Positions 10,258 through 21,800 of a stretch of DNA of 64,000 nucleotides are shown in pieces. The stretch spans positions 7,898,089 through 7,962,088 of the forward strand of contig NC_049985.1 of assembly GCF_000003815.2 (NCBI RefSeq). The letters are read 5' to 3'. A program made the position numbers and the translations under genes. Within the stretch, counting starts at the first letter, position 1, and each line of letters starts with the position of its first letter. The notes under the pieces were generated by a model. That model was not told the DNA's origin. It made no database searches and worked only from the letters and a program-made list of their open reading frames with translations. The DNA comes from Branchiostoma floridae (Eukaryota; Chordata; Leptocardii; Amphioxiformes; Branchiostomatidae).

Positions 10258-11734
10258 ATGCTGATCTTATATGCAGATCTCATTCATTTACCAATCACTA
10301 TACAGCTACAATGAGTTTTAAGTAGCTTTGAGCATTTATCTTATTGACTGCTAGGAGTCGCTCTTAAATATCTAACATACAATCATATTAGAATCATTAC
10401 CATACTGCCCTTCTGTTTTCCTCTGCCCTTATACAAACTTGATGCACGCCTTGTTATGGAGATGCTTTGTTCCTGTCCACACCTTGTCCAGGAACACAAC
10501 TAACCTAAAATGTTACAATGACTACATACACAACAACAAACTTTCCATGCCCTAGTAATAATGAAACTGCTGAAAAGCTGCCACAAAACTCTTGCAACAG
10601 TGGTTTGTAAAAAAATGAAATTTTATTCATGATGCGCAATCTAAAGATAATCAGTATGCCACGAGTACAAATTGTTGAATAAGTGTAGGAAAATTCCCAG
10701 ATTAAAATACAGTAAGTTCAGCTGTACATATACTTACTAAGTTCATGCTACTTATACCCTGCCCTAAATATTTAGCAATCTAAAATACAGTAACTGTATG
10801 ACCTTAAAGCTCAAAACGGCTACTAAACCAGACGATGGTCCTATGTATGGCTGCAGGTACCGGATGAACCCCCCGTCCCTACAGCGGATCCAGACCGAGG
10901 AAAGGGGGGTTCTCTGGATCTGGATCAAGCAGACACATGAGACAGTAATCTGGATCAAGCAGATCTAGACCCGTGGCACAGTAATCTAAGAGATACATGT
11001 AACATGCAGAACCCTTTCTTTCCCCCCCTTACAAACATGGTCTTATTTCAGTACAAGACAAAGCAACTTTTACAGAAGTTCTTTTGGGATGCAATAATAT
11101 GGGTCTTATCAATTTTGACATGTACAAGTACAATGTATTTTGTATACTGGTATATCATCTACAGACTACAGCCGTGCTCTATACTAGCAGCATATTTCTT
11201 CAACTAAAGCATCCAAAGTACATGTATCTGAATACTCTGACTTTTAATTTGTTAGACAATTTGTCATAATGGACAAGGACTCTACTGTGTGATACTACTG
11301 TGTATATGTTTGTACAAGTTCGTGTTTCAAATAATCTGTAAATCTGCAAACCTAAGGGCTTTAATAAATTTTTAGAGGCACATATTTCATATCAATATAT
11401 AGAAGAAAGCATCAAAAACATGCTGTGCAGTGTGCATCACTAGTAAAGTCCATCGTTGACGGGGAACATAAATAAAGTTAATTAAGCAAAGCTTGAATGA
11501 CAGGTTCCTAGTATTACAAGTTGTGAAAGACTAGAATGTGCAATGCTGTCTTGCTGACCCAAACATCCATTGTTAATTTCAAGTCTTATATTGCCCCTTG
11601 TGCTATCATTGTTTTGAATGGCTACTCTATACAGACATGCATTCGCTCAGAAAGAACGCCATACTCTTGGAGCCATACACGGCATACACTGCTCTTAAAG
11701 ACTACTTCATGGACATTTGGGTACATCATATTTG
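10258..11734. other. intergenic spacer / CKAP2 3' flank
   Basis: AT-rich, with a duplicated CTGGATCAAGCAG motif near 10915-10965. No supported gene. It should contain the 3' UTR of the minus-strand CKAP2-like gene. Confidence 0.4.
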
Positions 11735-14700
11735 TCAATCAGCATCACCATCGACCATGGGGGTCTCTCGGACGAGTGCCCTGTTGGCTCGAAGTACGAA
11801 CTCCTCCTCGGACACGTCTGCGAGGGACGGTACAAGGGGGTCATGTTCCCGCAGCTCGGGCGGATGGAGGGCAGACGCACGGCGGATCCGTGCAGAGCGA
11901 CGGACCGGCGTCACCACGATTGGAGCTACTGTTGCCACGGGAACCGGCGCAGCTTTTCTGAGCACCCCACGGGCTCTGGAATAACGTTTGAATTAATGGT
12001 ATAACCCGCAATGCATGTTCCACAGTTTTATCAACCATTTAATCAGTTATACACATTCAAAAGTGATAATTCCATAACATGTTCTCTAACTAAACAAGCT
12101 GTATTCAACAGACAAGAAGGGAAGAATCTGCATCAATTTTTTTCTCAAGTATTAGTATTAGTATATGAAATAACAGTATTCATTATAACACCATAAACAG
12201 GATACTTTATTCCTAGGGACTATTGGTAGGCATATCTGAGACTCCTAACTTTTTAACTGTAGGCGAAACAACGCATCTGAGTGGTATACGTACCTTCTAA
12301 AGAGTGGTGTGACTGAATACATCTTCATAGAGGAGTCAAACGCTGCTCCCTGATCCAGTCTGAAATACAGAACAATACCAGTTACAAGGGAAACAAACAT
12401 GCTACAGTAAAGTGCAACTCTTTGAAAGGTACAGATGGTAACTAACAGTGTGAATCATCTACATAAGTCATGGGGACTTAAACTATTTCTTTCCAACGCA
12501 GCCACCCTTCATTTTAGGGCCAGCGCATCCAATCTAACAACCGTACCTGGCAAATGCAGATCTCCGTTTTGGCGTCTTGAACAGCGCTGAAGGCCGTACG
12601 TGCTCTATCCCATCATCCTCTGGGGTCTCCCGAGGCTGCTCTGCTTCTTTTCTCAACACAAAGGCTGTCAGGGCATCTTTGATATCTTCATAAGGCTGTT
12701 GGAATGGAAAAGTACACATTTTTTATTATTTCATTCATTCCAGAGACAATGGAATGAACATGACTTTTAACGACCTGATTACAGAAATATATAAATTATA
12801 TATCCTTTTGTTTGAAATGGAATAAATAAAAAAGGAACTTTCTTTGACATAAATGTAAAAGGAAGAGACAGGTGGTTGACAGAGTATCCGTGGTGCCCTG
12901 ATAGTCAACCGGACTAAGAAAAGAGATGTGAAAAATTCTATGTAACATCACCGCAAGGATTGAAAAATACAATACCTGGGGAAAAGTTCGAGATCACTTT
13001 CTTCTATCGCTTTTCTTTTTTGCTGCCTTACCTCTGCATGAGCTGCCACTGCCATCTCAAACATGGACACCACACGGTGATCGTCCCTTTGCAGCTGTGC
13101 CAGCCTGGCCCGACACAGCCAGTACTGGGAGTGCTGCACACACTGGGGGATGCAGCTGTACACCGTGTCCAGGATACCAGCGATGTTGACTGAGGAATAA
13201 CCCTGCACAAAGGCAGAATAGAAAGTGGGCATTGATACATGCCATACCTTCTATATTATTATGTTTAATTTTCTGCATTGTTGTACAAGTTTAAATTTTA
13301 TTATTTGTACTTGAATGGACTCCAGGAAGAATAGTGTAACCACATTATGTGTACACTAATGGAGATATGAATAAAACACACCTAAAATACTGCCCTTGCA
13401 CCTTTTTTTCAATAATTGCCTTGCAAAAGTCAAAGTCGGCAGTAGTATTTTAGAGGAAAGTAATTACTTGCATATGTTGGTGAAGGTTAGGCACCCAGGT
13501 AAAGAGACACTCAATACAAAAGATGCTGAAGCAACCTGACAAGTTTTCTAAACTGTCAGACATGTCAGAGAGTATCCTATGTCTTTTGTCAGAACAGATT
13601 CTGAAGTCAAACAGGCATCAAACACAAAACTGACACAATCTTATTCTGAAGACTATAGTATAAATATAAAAAGATTTCCATTGCACTATTTGACTAGCAT
13701 CATCCAAACCTACCTCATCTATTGCAGCCATGCATTCCTGGAAGATGGCTTCCAACTGCAAGGTCACAGCATCCTTCCCAGCATCCTCCTCATCCTTCCC
13801 AGCATCCCCCAGGCCCGGCCAGAAGGGTGCAGCACTCCTTCGTTTCCTCAGACTCCTTCTGGCAGACCCTGGAGCCGGGGTCCTGAATGTCAGGATACTG
13901 TTGAACCGTGACGGCGTCTTCCCCTTTTCTTTCAGCCACTGGTCAAGCTTTTGTCTGTGAAGAAACCGCGCAAAAAAAGTGAGCACAACATCTGTCGCTA
14001 TGTGAACAAAAAAATTCGAACTAATGATAAATATTGACCACTGATACATCATTAGGCAAAGACTTCAACTGGAGAGGCCCACGCAACATATCTCACCTCA
14101 TGGACATTTTCTTTGGTATGGCTACTGCTGCTTCCATGATGTCTGAGTCATCATCATCCTCTTGACTATCGCTTATGTTCTCCGCGTTGAGATCCTCATC
14201 AAGATCATTCAGGAATGGTGTCACGGCTGTGTTGGCTTGTCCTTCAGTTTCTGACACATCTAACATGGCACTTAGGTGATGAGGGAGTGCCACAGTATTG
14301 TCTGTCAAGTGTTCTCCAGCACCTGGACCGCTTAGTTCGGTGTCTTGTTCGACAAGAGTTACATGTTGTATGTCCTGCCTAACATTACCATCAGTTGCCA
14401 TGTGGTCAGGTTGAGCCCTGTCCTCTTGCTCCGGCTCTACTGGAGTAACCTCAACATCATCCTGACCATCTTGTACGCTGGTGTTTATATCTGGGTTATC
14501 AAGGCTGTCATCTAAAGGCTCTGAATTGTCCTCTATGTTTCCCTTGCCTGGCTCCGGATTGCCTTGGTTGTCCTCTAAAGGTTGTAACACTCCCTGGGGG
14601 TTCTCTAGGTAACCAAGATGAGGGATGACTTCTAGATCATCTTGGTTGCCAAGCAGTGCCAGCTGTTCTGTGTTATCCTGGTTCTCCTCAATGTTGTTCA

Positions 14701-17700
14701 CATGTGGTTGTAGTTCTTCAATGTTGTCCATGTCATTGTGTGGCATCACCTCTTGGTTGTCCTGAATGTTTAGATGTGACTGCACATCACCATTATCATC
14801 ATGCTCTTGGTTGTGCTGGATGTTGTTCAGCTCTGCCTGATCACGAACATCTTCATAGTTCTCAATGTGCCGTTCTTGGTCGTGCTGGATGTCGACTGGA
14901 TGTGGCTGTAGATTTTCAGCATTCTCAACATGCAGTAGTTCTTGGTTGTCCTGCATGTCGTTTAGATGTGGCTGCATGTCTTCATCATGCAGGGGTACTT
15001 CTTGGTTGTCCTGAACCTCAGCGTTGTTCTGAACATCACCCCCAGCAGCGGCAGCGCCTGCATCCATGGCGAGTTTCTTCCTGGCACCAGCCCCAGCTCC
15101 ATGGTCATGGTTACAGCACCTCGTCAGAGGCTGGGACAACAGGTTAGTCTTACCGGCACTGAATGGCCGCCATGGGGGTCTTTTGCTGAAAATACAGACA
15201 GAGATGTCTCAATTTTAGACCTATGTACTAGTAACATGCTGCTTTTTGCATCAACAGTACACGCATTTGTAGGTACAAGGAACAAGTATAGTTTTTTTAT
15301 AAGAATCTATCATGGACAGTGATGAAATTGTTGTCCATAAATGAACATATTTTGCAAAGATATAAGTTATTATAACAACTTTGTTTGTACTGCATACCCG
15401 GTAAACCACCTTATACTATAACACAAAAGGTTTATACCGATGAGAACAGGCCGCATATCTGGGCATAAAATTTGATTCATTCATTAACACTGTCATCTAC
15501 TCTTTACTACGTAATACTGCTAATAGATGAAAGGTTAAAGTTTATCTATACTTACTATCTATTCAACTGGCTTCTCCCCTCTCAAAAGTACACATATTTC
15601 CTATGAATGTCTCTCAAATTCCAATTTCATGTCAGGTACCCAAATTCTTTGAGCATGGCTTTTTGTGAAGATACCCAGACATACCTTGCACTCTCTCTTT
15701 CTTGCTTCTTTTTCTTCTCACTGCGCCACTGTTCAAACCTCTCCAGATAGCTGAAAAGAAAAACCGTGCACCAAATCAATGTGTTTCCTGTGGTCCAGTC
15801 AATTCCTGTATAGCATTCTGGCAGTTTCTATAACAGATTTTGGTCAAGAAAAAGCAAGTTGAATAATGATCATAAGACAACAGGATCCATCAAACACCTA
15901 CCTATCCTCCTGGACTGTATTCTCCTTCTGCTTCCTTTTCACAGCAGATGATTTCCTGAAATAGTAGAAGTGATTTTTTTACTTTCTAATCAAACAAATA
16001 ACTACACCTAGGGTTGGGTAACGGTACGGCATACCGGTTTTTCCTGACAAGTCCAAGAAGAAAAAGTTTGGTACTTATTGGACCGGTCCGGAAAAAACGG
16101 ACCTGAAAAAAATCTAGTGGACCGGATGTTGAACCTATTGGAAATTAATGGATTATATTATCAGACATTCACACGTTTTAGGGCTTACCGGTCGAAGAAA
16201 ATAGAGTAGAGCGGCTACTTGAGCCTATAGTCATTTCTACCAAGGTCTACAATTGTACAGAGGCAGTTAGCCATGTAGGATGATCATAAAGTGTGTCAAA
16301 TGCATTTGGGAAAATTTCTATTTATGATTTAAGCATAATCAAACCAATACATCATACATATCAAACCAATCATTGCCATTGGTACTGACTACTATAAGTC
16401 AGTGGCCCTCTATTTGTAATCATTTTCTGAAGCAGTGAGTCATACTTGACAGAGGATCCCCTAGAGGGTGGAAGGTTGGCCTTGCTGGTACCGGTGAGCT
16501 TGACGATACCAGGGGTCAGGGGTTCCCTTCCCGGGCGGTGCTGCCGACCTCTGGCTTCACGCCACTTCTGCAGCTGCTCCAAACGTAACTCTGCAAGGGG
16601 AAAATCCATACAAGTAGTAAGGGATACATACTTAATGATTGCTTTTAATATGGAGGTGGAGATTTGGATGTACTACCATTTGGATTGAATGTGTTTGAGG
16701 AGATGCTTCAAACACAAAGTGGAAGGGCTAGCAAAATCTCTGTAAAAAGATAAACAAACTGTACTAATATTTAAACAGCAAGGAAATTTGCCACCAGGGA
16801 TCTGAACAAATATCTGATAACTGAGCCGATCTATTTTTTCTAACCCGAAATCTCTGTTTGCACATTTCACTGGGGATGATCAGCCTTGCAAAAACAGAAA
16901 GTCCTTTCCCACGCCAGATGGTGTATAGAGTGGTGCCCAAGTCCATTTTTGGCAACAAGAACAACTATCAGAAAGCTTCAGTTTTGGAGTTAGGACATAC
17001 TAGTACATACAACTTGGGACATAGAAGCATGCCATATGGATTCATATCATGTACATGAATGTCAAGCTTCATCTACTGATACCCATGATTCTATGAATGA
17101 TGAAGCAACAATATTGATTACAAGTGCTGTAATATATGATCAAGGAGCTTTTATCGATGTGATCTAACATTTGCAGACATCCAAAAATGACTGATAGCGT
17201 GTAAATCAGGCAAGCGTCAAATCCCCATGTTGGAAACACATCCGTCACAGCTCTCAAAGGGAAGCTCCAAGTCCAGCTACACGGAAGTCTTAAATGTCAG
17301 CAGCAATTATTGTAATTTTCAATAATGTGAGGGGGTATTCCTAAAGTTCCGATAACTTTGTTTTGAACAAGGAGGTTGTTTTGAAAATATGACGTCGTTA
17401 GACAAATATTATTGCCTCTCAACTATTTTGTTACATTTTCTACAAATTCAGAAAATATAAGCTAATTGAAATCACCGGAGGAAGTCTATATTGATTTATA
17501 ACACAAATATGTGAAGAAATACTGAGATAGTTGTCTGTAATTATCATTCAAAACTTCGCTGACCTTTCTGGCTCCAAACGGACAAAATTCAACATGGCGT
17601 ACACGCCGCTTGGTCAAAAAATGTTTTGAACCCTTTTTGGTACCCATAAGCAAAAATAAACCGTAGTTTCGTGAAGAATATTAGAAATCTGCCAAGCTTA

Positions 17701-17810
17701 GTGTTATGATAAGTGGAATATTTTCTTCTGTGCTAGTTTAGGAGAGAGAAAAAAACTTTAATTTTACCTGCCGCGGACTTTCTCTTCGCGTTTGCCCCGT
17801 TTTCCGCCAT
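11735..17810 (-). CDS. CKAP2: CKAP2/CKAP2L-like mitotic spindle protein, 754 aa, ten coding exons
   Basis: In transcription order the exons are 17810-17768, 16590-16446, 15955-15902, 15750-15685, 15185-14097, 13954-13714, 13202-13032, 12695-12547, 12359-12294 and 11975-11735 (stop TGA). They sum to 2265 nt, with all phases consistent. Diagnostic blocks: N-terminal LRLEQLQKWREARGR; KLDQWLKEKGKTPSR; a helical region with HSQYWLCRARL and VVSMFEMAVAAHAE; SVTPLFRR; and the C-terminal TPVRRSARIRR...HDPLVPSLADV...FVLRANRALV, the CKAP2 C-terminal signature (VRRSxR, HxPxVxSL, RPNxAL). Family members bind microtubules and act at spindle poles in mitosis. Exon 5, 1089 nt, encodes a disordered acidic tract with IQDNQE-type repeats. 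The end of exon 2 is the least certain junction. The gene is divergent from the DUF229 gene. Whether it is nearer CKAP2 or CKAP2L cannot be decided here. Confidence 0.88.
14430..15050 (-). repeat. coding repeat region in CKAP2-like exon 5
   Basis: On the minus strand the peptide repeats variants of DIQ-DNQE-V and LQPHVNDI about ten times with irregular spacing of roughly 10-25 codons. The DNA shows recurrent TTGGTTGTCCTG on the plus strand. The tract is strongly acidic and Asn/Gln-rich. Confidence 0.75.
16011..16300. mobile_element. second, truncated copy of the 9837-10257 MITE
   Basis: It starts TAGGGTTGGGTAACGGTAC and follows the first element through TTATTGGACCGGTCC, GGACCGGATGTTG, TATCAGACATTCACAC and CAGTTAGC. 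The similarity then fades with no matching right terminus. It lies in an intron of the CKAP2-like gene. Confidence 0.85.
16591..17767 (-). other. first intron of the CKAP2-like gene
   Basis: AT-rich intron with GT-AG ends on the minus strand. No repeat with clear ends and no exon was recognised. Confidence 0.6.
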
Positions 17811-17816
17811 CTTTTC
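17805..17816 (-). promoter_or_regulatory. YY1-like motif over the CKAP2-like start codon
   Basis: On the minus strand AAAGATGGCGGA matches the YY1 consensus AAnATGGCGG and contains the ATG. YY1 sites just downstream of the TSS are common in TATA-less promoters. Inferred from motif only. Confidence 0.35.
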
Positions 17817-18847
17817 AAACCAAATGTCTGCTCAACGCTGATTGGTCAATTATATACCTCTGGATAGCTACATTTTATACAACCGGGGGGAAATACAAAT
17901 GGAAAATAAAAAGAAACTCCTTTCAGTTACGAATGAAAAGTAAATATTCACATTTTGTTAAATATTGGTTATCATTAATTCTATTTAGTGTATGTTGTAT
18001 ACATATATAAGAGAATGAGAATTGTTTGAAAATACCCAAATTGGTAATGGACTAGTCCATTTACCAAGAGAGATCAAAGATGGCAGGAGCGCAGCTGACA
18101 TCTCAGTGTTGTCTTCCATAAATCTCTCCTGCCCAACGCCACGTGGTTGGATTGCTAACTCGCTGGCTCCTGTGTCTCTGTGACAAAAAGATCTGACCTC
18201 TGCTCTAGGCTGGCAGTCCCAGGACATGACAGAAAGGCGGATAGCGTGTTCGCAGAAGGCAGGGTGGGTGGGGGAGGCAGTGTTGTGATATGATTTCCAA
18301 ATAACTACTAGTTAAAAGTTTCGATCATGCACATGCTCCAGTACAGTCGATAATCTACCTCATCGAGTGCACCGCCTTAGGAGCGGATTTAGATAGTCTT
18401 CGGGCGTCATTGAAAATCTAGGCGAATGGAATCCGCGACCTCAGGGTCAGGTAATCTACGCGCCGCTCAGACGCATGTACAGTTGTAGACTCCCTCTGGG
18501 TTTATCAACGCTACGGTCGCCTGGCAGCTCCCAAATCCGCACCTATTAACCGGCTTCCTCCAATACACATCATCAATGTGCTCCCCTCTTCATACGGCAC
18601 CTCGCTGCAGACGACAGACTCGCAGATCCTCTCCATTTCGTCTGCCGAAATTTATGTCAGAAAGATGAAGCAGTGTGGACTGGACCATGCATGCAGAAAT
18701 TATCCACTCAGATGTCATGGCTGCTTGCTGCTAGATTATTGGACAATATGTAATTTCAGTAGTACGGCAGCATCAATCCCACAGTCAGACCTCGCCTCTC
18801 ATACATAAGCTGCACGTCGCCGAGAGCCCCAGCTGTTGCATCTCTCC
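17811..18847. promoter_or_regulatory. head-to-head intergenic region (CKAP2-like / DUF229 gene)
   Basis: The start codons of the two divergent genes are 1037 bp apart, so promoters for both must lie here unless an unseen 5' exon exists. ATTGG at about 17840 lies close to the CKAP2-like ATG. No TATA box was noted. Confidence 0.45.
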
Positions 18848-21800
18848 ATGACGACGGAAGCGAGGCAGGGGGAGCCGAGAACGATGGCCAGGCTGTGCCG
18901 CTACAACAGGATCCTCCTGCTGAAGATGTTCCTGGTGCTGCTGGCAGTGTCGGGGGTGTACTTCTACACCTACCATGTGCTGGAGTGGGGCGCGACCGTG
19001 CGGAGTAGAGGTAGCAGTGCCAACGGTTTCAAGGTGGGGGAGTTTGCCAGCAACCCCGACCTGCAGGAGGCTCTGAGGCTGATGAGAGAAGAGCAGGAGG
19101 AGGAGGAGCAAGAGCAGGTACCGACTCATCTTCTCTGTTGTTATCAGTCAAATGCAAGTACTGTCGTCTTTTGAAATAGACTATTATCAGCCACATCCAG
19201 GGACAATATGTCATCACTCAAGACTTACACTGTTATTTATCAAATCTATCTGAATTAAGGTACTTGTACACAGTACTCTGCTTGTGCAACGTACTACTTT
19301 TTATTCCAAATGCCTTTGAGTGTGACCATTGCATGTATTTGACTCGCACCTGTACATGCCCGGAGGCTAATTGCAAGAACATTGTGAAAACATAAAAGAC
19401 ATACATGTGACAGTGAACAGTGATAAACATCATTGTGAAAAGAGGCTACTCGAATGCTAGTGTTGACTACGGTATTTCTTAACAGGTAATAACACTTCAC
19501 CCAGTATGTGTCTGCTCTTTACTCATTCAGAGCAATGGAAAGACAGCAGGGAATTTAATTTGATACTTGTAAGCAAGGTAACAACAGTTCTTTATGCAGG
19601 TTTCATTTGTGCATTTTGTTTCAATAACATTGATCCCTTCTCATGTAGCATGTGGTTCAATCATAAAGTTGATGGCTGCAACTACTTACAATAGACTGTA
19701 AAATAAATTGTTGCTTGTAAAATTGTTGGCCAGATGTGCATTGACAAAAGTCCCTCCACTCTCGAGAGATTTTTGTCCTCAGAGTGGCTGTGGTTTGTTA
19801 CTATAGTGTCACAACTTGCAGCCAAGCCTTCACAATCAATTCAATGCCTCCCCATGGAAATCTGGCCTTTGATATTTCAAACTGATACATACCCCTTTGT
19901 CACATACCTCCATCAGTGTGCATCCACACCTCAGTTAGCATGCAGTACCAAGTCTCCGGTGACTGTAGCAAATGAAGGAAGTCAAGGCCATAATTGTAAT
20001 TGACTTGGACCTTTGTGGGATGAACTCTGCTGGACTCTGGCTTATTTTTCAGCACACACAGGGCCGAGTCAGGGCTGCAGTACAATCACTGCTTGTTGTC
20101 AGGAGAGACGCTCTCTGTGTGAGTTATGCTGTAAAATTTAATGTTTTGATTTCATGTTTGGAAGAAAATGTGGTATTCGTGATGTTTGCAGTCAAAACAA
20201 GCTTAAGGGGATAGGCTAGCAGAAGATGGAACTAGCATTTTGGTGGTGGTTTTAAGTTTGCAGCAAACATAATTATAAACCCCCTGATAGATCTATGTCG
20301 TAAAGTTTATGTAGGAAGAAATGTAATTCAAATGCTATTTCATTTTATTGGACATATTTTGTATGTGATGAATTGCATAGACCTTTTGGGAGATTGAATA
20401 TAGAGGAAGCGGTAAAATTCAGTCTGCATAGTACAAATAAGCTTCTTTTTGATTATAGATCACTAGATAATAATAGATATAACTGAAATAACCATTATAT
20501 AAATTAATGATTTTTATCAAACTGGCACTCAGCTTTCAACTGCTGCTGTTGTTAATTTTCTGTTTAAAAGGCACCGGCGTGCATTTAGTGTTTTGCAGGT
20601 AGTTGGGACGGAAAATAGGCTGCTGGAAGTGAAATGGCTTTAAAACCCACCTGAAAGGGACGACTGAGTTACATGTAGTTTGTGATGAGCAGATATTATA
20701 GTACGGATCAGTACAGCAAACATCAATATCTGTCAGTTGGAATGGCACACAGGTATCATTTACAAGTACTATACTGTGCTGAAGATTCATGTTTATTATG
20801 GGTTGTACCTTTTCTTGTGGGCTTTGCTACTTTTAGGAGGGCATATAGAGCGATTGAGCTGGGACTTCTAAGGAAAAACCAGGGTATTGAAATCGATGCA
20901 CAAACTCTAAGGAGTAAATAAAACTCTGGCTGATTTAGGATGACTCTTGACTCAGACATTGAGACATAGCTCCTTTTAGAAACCCTTGGCTGCCTGGCAC
21001 TCTGAGATACTTTGTGGTTGTTTTGAATACTTCTGTTACGCTGCTGCCAGAAGCTTATTATTGCCGGTCTCCCCTGCGGTCTGACTCCATTGCTTGCTGC
21101 GTTAATTGCTTTCTCCTCACCACTGTTGGCTAATCTATAACAGGCTGAACTTTATCTCCTCCTCCCGTACTGCCGACTTTACACACACACCTGTGTGACA
21201 CTGCAAGGTGCGTGATTAAGATAAAACCCTCCAGCAGTACCCAGCCCTAGTTAAGTCATATCCGTGCCATCCATATTAATACGCCACAAATTCCCTGCTG
21301 CATGAATGCGAGGATGTGAGGGTAAGAGCGCCGTCCTGTCATCAAGGTTGAATTAGATTAAGATTACAGGAATGCGAGCTTCATGGCAGGAAGCTGGGGC
21401 ATCCGCGCGGCGAGATCACAAGGAATGATGGGGTGGAAAGTGTAGCATGTACGGCCATTAGGAAGTCGTGTCAGTCTGCCGTGATGCTAATGTTTTCTGT
21501 GTCCTTGTGTCAAAGTCATCTTTATTCCAGGAGAAACTGGCAGAGGAATATATATAAGACCCATTATAGTCCCCTCCTGGGTGGCACTCTGTTGACAGGT
21601 AGTTTTTCACAGGGGTCAGAGGCCACTGACAGGAAAGTATATCAAGATAGCATAAAACTTGAATGTGGAGGCACCTCAATATTGAACAGAGTGGACTGCT
21701 ATATGAGAACAGGGATGAAGCTTTAATTCGCTGTCAGGGACACTCACACAGCGCCATCCGTCTTGTGGGAAATGGTGAAATTGCAGACATTTGATATGAT

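Noticed and set aside
11536-12004. Plus-strand ORFs of 95-141 codons
   Set aside because: They are antisense to the last exon of the CKAP2-like gene, which has a family match and consistent splice phases.
14656-15147. Plus-strand ORF of 163 codons, Cys/His-rich
   Set aside because: Antisense shadow of the repeat-rich CKAP2-like exon 5; the His/Cys bias mirrors the repeated codons on the other strand.
16446-16688. Plus-strand ORF of 80 codons and minus-strand extension past exon 2
   Set aside because: The plus frame is antisense to CKAP2-like exon 2. The minus frame beyond 16446 was cut because donor GTATGA there gives the only phase that keeps exon 3 open.
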